Assembly: GCA_007449985.2 (NCBI GenBank)
Contig: VIIQ02000233.1
Location: 57,501 to 121,500, forward strand
Length of the DNA stretch: 64,000 bases
Reading direction: 5' to 3'
From: Desmodesmus armatus
Taxonomy: Eukaryota; Chlorophyta; Chlorophyceae; Sphaeropleales; Scenedesmaceae
Shown here: in pieces, positions 56,413 through 64,000 of the stretch
How positions within the stretch are numbered: the stretch's first letter is position 1
Layout: each line of letters begins with the position of its first letter
Program-made: the position numbers and the translations under genes
Notes under the pieces: model-generated
Database searches by the model: none
What the model saw: the letters and a program-made list of their open reading frames with translations, nothing else
Told to the model about the DNA's origin: nothing

Positions 56413-57495
56413 CTTGCCTGAGTGCGGTTCACAGGGGGTGTCACAAAATATGCGTCAGCAAGGAAAGTTGCACCATGCAAGTTGCACGGACGGCAAAAAC
56501 GATCTATAAAGAGTTACCGTCACGGTTGCTATCAAAGCATCCTTTTTTGAGATTCAAAGCGGCCTGAGAGCCAGCGGCTGGTCAGACAAGGTTTTTCGAT
56601 TCCTTGTCAGCCCCTTTCAGCTGAAACAATTCTATACAAGTTTTTCTCCAGCATCCAAAACCCCAATTTCCCCACTCAACTGGTCCAACAACTGGCTGCA
56701 GACGGCCAGCTGGTGGGTTGTGCCCATGGTGGGAAATCCATTCATGGATTTCAAGTAATGTCGAGCGGTGGTAAAATGTTGTGGCGCCAGCAATGGCCTA
56801 CAGTGGCTAACATTGGTCATGGCTGTTTGACTTCCACTGGAAAGTGGTGTTGCAAGTGGAGGTCATATATCTTGCTCATGCATGCATAAAGAAAGTCATA
56901 CACGGACCACTGACGCGGACTCCATGGCATTGGGGTGCGGAAGCAAGCAATTGCAATAGCAATAGCCGCATCATTCATGTTCGACAGCAGCGATCAGCAA
57001 GTCTGGAGACATCTATCCACCAACCCCACAGAGCAACACAATAGAGGAGAATTAGACTGGTAAGCCTCTCAGATTAGCATCTTGTCGTTTCCCTGCATAC
57101 AGCTTCAACCACTAATCCGGTGAGATATTCGATATCAGTGCATCACATTTACGCCTAAGCAGCTCTTATATGCCCCAGTGTCCCTCGCCACTGCCCAACT
57201 GATCACCACAACTGATCTGTGATCGATTAGTGTCTGGGTACTCGCACACTATGGCTGACCATTGTAAGTCGTTTTGATACTTTTTTTATTGATGGCAACA
57301 AGTTTGACATGCACCAGGCCCTATCAGGCAAACATATGGCGCGTTCTGCTACCCATCGATGAACAGCCCATGTCGCCTGAGGCCGATTAGTCACCGTTTG
57401 GGGATGATAAGGCATGGATTAGATTGTTTGTAGGTGTGAAAAAGGGATTATCAGACACTTGATCAAGGTGCCCCCCTTAGCCAGACTTTCATTTC
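56413..57495. other. No gene supported
   Basis: Only short frames occur. No repeat family recognised elsewhere in the window was found here. Confidence 0.35.
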
Positions 57496-57572
57496 TGGGT
57501 TTAGGGTTTAGGGTTTAAGGGTTTAAAATGTCTCAACCCTGAACCCTAACCTTCAGCCCAAAACCCTTAAGC
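57496..57572. repeat. Interstitial telomere-like sequence, (TTTAGGG)n with facing CCCTAA units
   Basis: GGGTTTAGGGTTTAGGGTTT then AAGGGTTTAAA is followed about 20 bases later by ACCCTGAACCCTAACC and AACCCTTAAGCCC. TTTAGGG is a plant and green-algal telomere unit. Confidence 0.75.
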
Positions 57573-57696
57573 CCATTGGACAGTAACAAGCACAGAGTAG
57601 TCAAACAAGCAAGACTTCAGCGTGCAGGCCTGCCATAGCCGGTGGTATGACGCAAACCAGCAAAGCAACCAACTTGCACACTGCAGGCGTTGAGCC

Positions 57697-58403
57697 AGGG
57701 GGGGGGGCAGTCTGGGTGCTGGACAGCACCACGTCGGACCTTGCCCTGAAAATTTCAGGGTGTATTATATGCAATAACAGCTTTAATTTAACCTAAATTG
57801 CAGGAAATCTGAGGGGGTTTATGCAGGGGGGGTGGGGGGGTGATCTGGGCCTGTTTCACTTTTCTGCACAGGGTTCAGTAACTTTTCTGTCAGCAGTCCG
57901 ATAAAGGCTGTATGCGGCTCATGTCAAAGCTTAAATCATATGCTATCGATTGCTGCCCTTTTTGTGCCTTCACAATACCTATCAGGCTACCATGAGGGCC
58001 CAGAAGGGCAGCAGCACAGCGGCGGTTGACTGCTGGTTGAGGGGATTGGCCCAGTGTGTTGGTGCTGCTTATTGTGAAACATCAGCGTGGTGTGGGTATG
58101 TCCTAAAGTAATATAGACAGCTCATTCCAGTGCTGTTCAGCACTCTCGGGCCCCTTCCAGAACGAACAATGCAATGATCGATGTGTGATCAAATTTCAAA
58201 GTTCAGACCTCAGAAAAGCTTGCAGCACGCTTTAAAGAGTGCGTAAGCTTCAATAAATACATATATAAACTATTTGAACCATCCCCTGGCCTCGGAACGC
58301 AGGTTTACGGGGGATGGGGGGGGGGTGGGGGGGGTGTCTGGCCCTGTTTCCACTTTTCTGTCGTGGTGTCCGGCACTTTCCTGCACGCCCCCCCCTTGGT
58401 TGA
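57697..58403 (+). repeat. Left member of a 0.7-kb direct repeat pair (LTR-like)
   Basis: It begins GGGGGGGCAGTCTGGGTGCT and ends GGTGTCCGGCACTTTCCTGC then ACG-poly-C-TTGGTTG. The second member is at 59936-60692. Identity is roughly 85 percent with small indels. A poly-C terminus and the lack of clear TG...CA ends argue against a classical LTR. Confidence 0.7.
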
Positions 58404-58789
58404 ACTGCTGTTTTTTTTTTGTTAACACCTAATAAAAAAAATTTTTCTCGGAAGTCTTGAGCAGTTGACTCCCGAGGTATGACACAATGACCTAAGAGTC
58501 CAGTCATCCGTTTGTCAGGCGAGACTTCAGTCCTCTCTAGAGCGATAATCAACTGTTTGAGACGTTACTCTTAACCCTGAAGGAGGCGTTTGGGCAGCTG
58601 GTGGGCCAGTGGACAGCCTGTGTGCTTCGCACCATGCAACAGCAGCAAGGTCGCATATGCGGAGGTGTCGCTATTGGGGGCCCAACGACTGTCAATTGGT
58701 AGCTTTTTTGTGAGACAGTGCCCGGAACCGGGGAGGTAGCAAGATTTCCTGTGGAGACACTGGGAACACACAAAGGTAGCTTTTTTGGG

Positions 58790-58905
58790 GGAAGAAAATG
58801 TTACACGCAGACACGTTCGCCACACATCAATGGCATTGCCTGCCAGGGTTGAACCGGTTGAAACACTAAGGTGGGGAAAAACCCCGATCCCCGTCAGTGG
58901 TTTGT
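58790..58905 (-). mobile_element. LINE 3' tail fragment, third copy
   Basis: It is nearly identical to 29053-29180 (GGGGAAGAAAATGTTACACG ... TTGAAACACTAAGGTGGGGA ... CGTCAGTGGTTTG). It contains only untranslated tail, consistent with extreme 5' truncation. Confidence 0.75.
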
Positions 58906-59122
58906 AAGGATTCTGTTTTTGCCGTCTGTTTTGAAGGGGAAGGCTGGACCGGCAAGAGGTTGGCCAAAAATGTTATTGGAAGTCGTGCGGTCGCAGCGCA
59001 TGGGAAACGGCCTTGCCATATATGGCAGGCCAATGGAAGCGGTTCGAGGGCAAGTAAAAATCGATTAGGACATTTTTGATTTTATTTTGATGATGATCTT
59101 TCGGTTTAATTAAAATGTCAGA

Positions 59123-59692
59123 TTGAGGTTTGGAGTTGTTTTCAGAAAGTCGGCTATTTTGGCCAACCAGTGTATTATTCCCGTTAGCAGGCCATGGACA
59201 CAGCTGCAGCTAGCATGCCCCCGAAGGGGGTGCAGCCACCCCAGGATCACTCAGGGTATCACAAAGCATACACAGAAAAAACATAGCACAGACTGCTACT
59301 TTCGCCCTCTGAGCCTCACGAACTCAAGGTTTTCGTCAAGGACCCAGCGGCCTTCTCAGCCCCCTAAAATGCTTCTGCTAAGACACAGATTGCTGCTGTA
59401 TTTTTTGTTTCGTGCAAGACGTATTCCTGTGGAAGTTAACGACTTGCTCCTTGAGACGGATGTTGCCTCTGGTGGAGGGTTCCAAAGCAGAGAAGCCGCA
59501 CTGCACACCAACAGCAAAGTTCGTCGCTGTCAGAGGCCACATGAGTACCAACCTGTGCCTGATGCACTATTGAGTTCCACCAAAATAATTGTGTGCGGCG
59601 GCGTAAATATTAAAAATAAAAATAGCTGGATAGACACAACAGCGGTGATGACCAGGTCTCGCTCGTCAGACTGTCTCAGGGGCCTTCGGTGA
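59123..59692 (+). other. Open frame of 189 codons between the direct repeats, not recognised
   Basis: The frame is long for this AT-richer stretch and uses mixed codons (for example R-A-R-R-I-P-V-E-V-N-D-L-L-L), but no reverse-transcriptase, protease or integrase motif is visible. It may be a remnant inside the putative LTR-like element or chance. Confidence 0.2.
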
Positions 59693-59935
59693 ATATCAGC
59701 GCAGCCAGGAATTTTTTTCGTTACAAGAGGGTAAAACAGCAAGATCCACGTTCAAACCACTGAACGGGGGGCCCCTGACTCGTTCTTCCTCGTTGATCTC
59801 CAACGAAGCGCCCTCGGCGCTTCGTTCAAAAACGGCCTCCCAGCCCCTTTTTTTGTTGCATCAAAGAAGCTGCGAGCCCTGGACCAGGGGGCAGTCACCC
59901 TGTCACCTGAGGGAGTTCTTTCAGTTGGCCCAGGA

Positions 59936-60692
59936 GGGGGGCAGTCTGGGTGCTGGACAGCACCATCACGGAGTTTGGGCTGCAAGTTTCAGGATATATT
60001 ATATAGAATAACTGCAGCTTTAATTATGTTAGACCCTAATTTGCAGGAAATCTGAGGGGGTTTATGCAGGGGGGGGGGGTGTCTGGGGCCTGTCCCACTT
60101 TTCTGCACAAGTTCATAAACTTTTCTGCAAGCAGTCTGATAGAGGCCGTATGCGGCCCATGTCAAAGCTTACATCATATGCTATTGATTGCTGCCCTTTT
60201 GATGCCTTCACAATACCTACCAGGCTACCATGAGGTCCAGGAAGGCAGCAGCACAGCGGCGGTTGACTGCTGGTTGCGGGCAGTCACTGCCGGGCCGGGC
60301 CCAGTGTGTTGGTGGTGCTTGATGTAAAACATTGGGGATGTGTGGGGGTGTCCTTGAGTATATTCTATAGGTAATAGACAGCTCATTTTAGTGCTGTCCA
60401 GCACTCTGGGGCTCCTTCCAGAACGAACAACACGTTGATCGATCTGTGATCAATGTTCGAAGTTCAGACCTCAGATAAGCTTGCAGCACGCTGTCAAGAG
60501 TGTGTAAGCTGCAATAGTTGCATATATATATGTCAAGAGTGGAAATATATATATATATATATATATATACTATATCAACCATCGCCTGGCCTCGGAACGC
60601 AGGCTTCGGGAGGGGGGGGTGTTTGTCCCCGTTTCCACTTTTCCTGTCATGGTGTCCGGCACTTTCCTGCACCCCCCCCCCTTGGTTGGTTC
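59936..60692 (+). repeat. Right member of the 0.7-kb direct repeat pair (LTR-like), with (TA)n
   Basis: It parallels 57697-58403 throughout (AGGAAATCTGAGGGGGTTTA, CACAATACCTACCAGGCTAC, CAGCGGCGGTTGACTGCTGG). It contains a TA microsatellite at 60544-60570 where the other copy has only a few TA units. Confidence 0.7.
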
Positions 60693-60699
60693 AGAAAAT

Positions 60700-61709
60700 G
60701 CCCCTACCCCTAGGGCACCCAAGTCCTCAAACCCGTGGCAAGCCCCAGGGGGTGGGCACTGCCTTCAGCCATTGCAGGCAAAGCCCCAAGCCCCCCCCCC
60801 CTCCAATGGGCCAGAGCTCCCCCCCCCCCCCCAACCTCCAACGCTGTCTGCCTCCCTTCAGAACAGAAGTGGACGCCTTCAAAATGTAATGTGTGCTGAA
60901 ACAACTGTGGCAGTATGCAGCCAGTGCAAGCCTTTGCAACGCACCACTGCCTCTGGGTGGGTGGGTGGGCCCCGGGGTAGTACTGTATCACACACTACGT
61001 GTGGATGGGTAGGTGGGACTAGGTGTGAGGTACATGAGAGGTGTGTCGCACAGGACCGCTGCTGCAAGCAAAAAAATTGACTCGATGCCAGCACAGCTCT
61101 ACCTGAGATCTTCGGTGAATGGCAGCCAGGATGGGACTCTCTGGGTGTCATCCAACAGTGTGCCATGGAGAAAGCAGCACTCCATTTCCACTGCTCCCTT
61201 TGCATACCGGTCAGCCTGCCAACATCCCCCCTCCCCCCAGGGCAGCCACAGGTCCTGGTATGCCCTCCCCCCTCCCTGCCCGCCCACCAACAGTGCCCTT
61301 TGCCCCACCCTTGGGAACCCTGTTCCTAAAAGCTTCCCTACCCTGAGTGGAAGGGGATCGTCAGGGTACAGCGGAGCAGATGGCAAGTTCTGCAGCAGAT
61401 CGGGGCCAAACGACTACCATTCGGTATGATAAAATGCATTAGATGCTGATATGTGGCTAGCTTGCGAGGGTGGCGACTGATCGAAAAGATAGAGCGAGAA
61501 TGAGGAAACACTGAGACAATAACAGCGGAGCATGGCCTTGCCATTAGGCATATAGGATATGGCAGGCCAACGCGAACAGCATTATTAAGGAGGATTATAT
61601 CTCATCCTGCTCGGCGCCATTCGAGCCTGTTGTAGCTCGTGGCGGAAGTCTCGTCAGATTCGATCATCTCCTCTGAATCGAGCCGAGAGCGGGTCAAGCA
61701 GCAACTGCA
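60700..61709. other. No gene supported; upstream region of the next gene
   Basis: C-tract-rich sequence at 60790-60830 and 61220-61290 gives long spurious frames. The last 150 bases lead to the ATG at 61710. Confidence 0.35.
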
Positions 61710-62519
61710 ATGCACGGGCGCTCCTCTCAAAAATATGCCATGCAGCTGCCAAGTGTTGGGCTCGTTGTTTGTGGGCTGGTGGTATGTGTCGTAATTGGGA
61801 TGCAACTCAACAGGCCCGGCTCTTCCACATGGCGGGCCAAAGATAGCCAGCATCTGCTGGTCCCTACCCAAGTATCCGATGGGAAGAACATACCGAATGC
61901 TCTAGACTATCGTGACGTCTACCGAGTGGTGTACGCTCCTCAAGCCTTGACTGTTTGCTCGGCAGCTGCTTTTCAGTGTTGGCTGCCAATGGCCAAGGAT
62001 GTGGACTGTCGACAGCTTTTGGACGACTATTCACATCTGCTGGAAACTCACATACCAGTGTTTCCAGCCCCAAAAGACCTGCCTGAGCCTGACAAACAGG
62101 ACCACCTTCTCCAAGGATATACACACTTGGAATCAGCGTATTACCCACAGCTCAGCCATGCACCAAGTGCATCAGTGCCAGTATGGACGGAGAGCACGAT
62201 AAAAAGCTTTGTTGAGAAGGCAAAGGAGCGGCAAGCGCTAGGCTCGTACGGAGAAGATGCATTGAAGGTCTTTCAAGCACTTGATTGTCACCCGTCAATG
62301 GCCTGCGAGGAGCCGTCTTTGGCACTGAAGTTCCATGGCTGGAGGCCATCCTCTTCACGTTTGGTAAGTCGTGTTCTGACAAAGGATGAGTGGATTTTTT
62401 TGTTAGGCATGCAGGTAGCTTCGACATTCACCAATCTTGATCAGGCCGTCTTGGCCATGCTAAATCACACTGTGAATCGGGTCAAGGTTGCCACAGTTGC
62501 ACAATACAGTTCTGGATAA
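61710..62519 (+). CDS. N-terminal part of a type II membrane protein, glycosyltransferase-like architecture
   Basis: From an ATG with G at -3, a short basic leader is followed by a hydrophobic anchor at residues 16-33 (V-G-L-V-V-C-G-L-V-V-C-V-V-I-G-M) and then a luminal-type region of over 200 residues with paired cysteines. This is the same layout as the GT10, GT18 and GT23-like genes in the window. A 51-base piece at 62364-62414 has good intron signals (TTG|GTAAGTC ... GCATGCAG) and a length divisible by three, so it may be spliced or retained. The frame stops at 62519; real downstream exons may lie beyond. No family motif was recognised, so the glycosyltransferase link rests on architecture and position only. 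Confidence 0.55.
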   Translation: MHGRSSQKYAMQLPSVGLVVCGLVVCVVIGMQLNRPGSSTWRAKDSQHLLVPTQVSDGKNIPNALDYRDVYRVVYAPQALTVCSAAAFQCWLPMAKDVDCRQLLDDYSHLLETHIPVFPAPKDLPEPDKQDHLLQGYTHLESAYYPQLSHAPSASVPVWTESTIKSFVEKAKERQALGSYGEDALKVFQALDCHPSMACEEPSLALKFHGWRPSSSRLVSRVLTKDEWIFLLGMQVASTFTNLDQAVLAMLNHTVNRVKVATVAQYSSG

Positions 62520-63014
62520 GGTTGATGCTGCCAAGCGGTGTTTGCCTCATGTGCATAACAGTGGATGGGGACCCGAAGTCAACCCCACTGAACATTACAT
62601 TCGCAGCATGCACTGAAGCAGGTGCACATGCACCTGCAGACGCGGCAAGGGCCTACTGTAACAAAAGCGATATCGTGTGGAGGTGGTGGCTCGTATCGGC
62701 CCCATGCAGCGCTCTTGGCCTGCTGTTATGTACGATACCGGATTTGACTTGAAATGACGTGAAAGATAGCTGGGGTTTGGGAAGGGTGTGTGTGTGGTCT
62801 AGGGCCCTTTGGGTTCTTTCCACAGGCTCCAGTATTGTCTTGCGAGTATCCCAAATGCAGTTGTAAGTGACTCCGTGCAAGACCTGGTCGGTAATCGCAT
62901 CCATGCAACACATGACCAGATGGCGTGTCGTACCTGTCTTTCAACCAAGACATGGAGCAATGGTGGCTGGGGCCTGTGGTGCCGCAGCGTCGCCACCAAC
63001 AGCAATACATAAAG
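62520..63014. other. No gene firmly supported; possible further exons of the preceding gene
   Basis: A 76-residue frame at 62522-62752 has mixed composition but no domain and no firm acceptor. Confidence 0.3.
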
Positions 63015-63110
63015 ACTTTTACTTTCAGCATCCCCTCGATATGCGCTACTAACAGCACCAGTCATATGCCCCAGGAACAATATGTTACACTTACCCCGCC
63101 CCCCTCTGCC
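63015..63110 (+). repeat. Dispersed repeat, copy of 4955-5045
   Basis: It shares CCCCTCGATATGCGCTACTA and ACAGCACCAG and, after a short variable piece, TATGTTACAC with the copy in GT92 intron 1. Confidence 0.6.
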
Positions 63111-63915
63111 CCGTGCTTTGTGCAAGATTCGCGAACCCAGAATGTCACACATACCCCCCTCCCTTCTCTCTGTGGAACAGCAGGCAACCCAGGATGACTC
63201 TCAGTGCGGATCCGCACTTTGTGGCCCTTTACAGAAAGCAATCACATGGATCTATCCTGACATCACTGTTTGAGAAACAGTTTTCAGGAAAGGGTAAAGC
63301 ACTGTTGTGAAGAGTGAAAACGTCATCGAGTAAACGTAACTCCACACAACCAGCATGATGTTGCAATTGCACACAAATCAATGGAGTCAGGGGGGGGGTC
63401 CTAGGCCCAAATCCTCATGTGTGGCCAGGGTATACCCCCACCAGCTGGCCACACACCCAGCAATCAGGCGAACACAACTGCCAAGGACCCTACTCAATGG
63501 CTCACCAGCGAGGTACGCCTAGCATCCCCAACCCTAGAGGTGCTCAGTGTCCGGACCAGGACAGCATATGGGAGCTGAACACACAGATTTGACCCAATTG
63601 TGGAAGGCCCATGCTATATGTCAATATCCCCATTGTAGAATATCTGCCAATGCAGAGGTGGAGTTGTCACATGTGATTCAGCAACCCTGTAAAATAGCAT
63701 GTCAATCATTCCGTCAGATTATGGGATAGGTCCATGGGTGACCCATGGTGTTTCACTTTCACAGCCGGGGTTAAGTAGCCTACAGTCCCCTAAGCCCTGC
63801 TGTGTCACAGCATCAAAACATTTAACTGATCCTAAAAAGCACATTTTGTGCCAAGCTGTGCAACCCCTTGCAAACCCTACCTACAAACCACAGCCTATAG
63901 GCTTAGAGGCTTATT

Positions 63916-64000
63916 ACACGGGCCCGGTATACCGGCCGGTATACCGAAATCTCAGAATGGCAATACACGGGGCCCAGTATACCGGCCTGTAAACCGAAAT
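63916..64000 (+). repeat. Start of a tandem repeat, unit about 49 bp, running off the window
   Basis: ACACGGGCCCGGTATACCGG ... CCGAAAT recurs at 63965 as ACACGGGGCCCAGTATACCG ... CCGAAAT. Each unit contains a GGTATACC palindrome. The array probably continues past the window end. Confidence 0.6.

Overview
The window is nuclear DNA of a eukaryote, most likely a chlorophycean green alga (Chlamydomonadales; Dunaliella-like is my best guess, from general features only). The reasons are: genes split by GT-AG introns of about 50 bases to nearly 5 kb; TGTAA polyadenylation-type signals about 200 bases after two stop codons; Ala/Gln-rich CAG repeats; extreme poly-C and poly-G tracts; a short TTTAGGG-type telomere-like block; and many dispersed repeats. 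Nothing points to a prokaryote, an organelle or a virus.

Layout. 0.3-3.4 kb: an unrecognised plus-strand gene candidate built from tandemly duplicated mini-exons in G- and C-tract introns. 4.3-7.1 kb: a GT92 (DUF23) glycosyltransferase carrying several frame lesions. 7.2-9.8 kb: two tandem-repeat arrays. 10.6-10.8 kb: a complete MITE with a TAA target duplication. 12.9-17.4 kb: a GT18 / MGAT5-like N-acetylglucosaminyltransferase. 17.5-18.3 kb: tandem repeats. 18.6-19.05 kb (minus): two 81-base exons each encoding a cystine-knot motif. 20.1-21.3 kb (minus): an Ala/Gln/Pro-rich repeat exon. 22.9-30.5 kb: a nearly complete eight-exon GT10 fucosyltransferase. 31.9-32.9 kb: a second array of the 7.2-kb satellite family, partly inverted. 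34.2-36.0 kb (minus): a GT23/FUT8-like fucosyltransferase. 37-40 kb: a LINE 3' fragment and a 535-bp tandem duplication. 40.4-49.8 kb: a gene fusing a GDP-mannose dehydratase/reductase-like SDR to a GT15-like domain, with transposon debris in its introns. 51.3-61 kb: mostly dispersed elements, including an LTR-like direct-repeat pair. 61.7-62.5 kb: the start of another type II membrane protein.

How the genes may work together. At least five genes encode Golgi-type sugar-transfer enzymes (GT92, GT18, GT10, GT23-like, SDR-GT15-like), and a sixth has the same signal-anchor architecture. The SDR belongs to the family that makes GDP-6-deoxyhexoses such as GDP-fucose, and two neighbours are fucosyltransferase-like. 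I infer a complex-type N-glycan or glycoconjugate remodelling neighbourhood; co-regulation is not shown.

Several of these genes carry frame disruptions that one extra base would repair. This suggests residual deletion errors in the assembly at least as much as gene decay, and exon coordinates should be read with that in mind.
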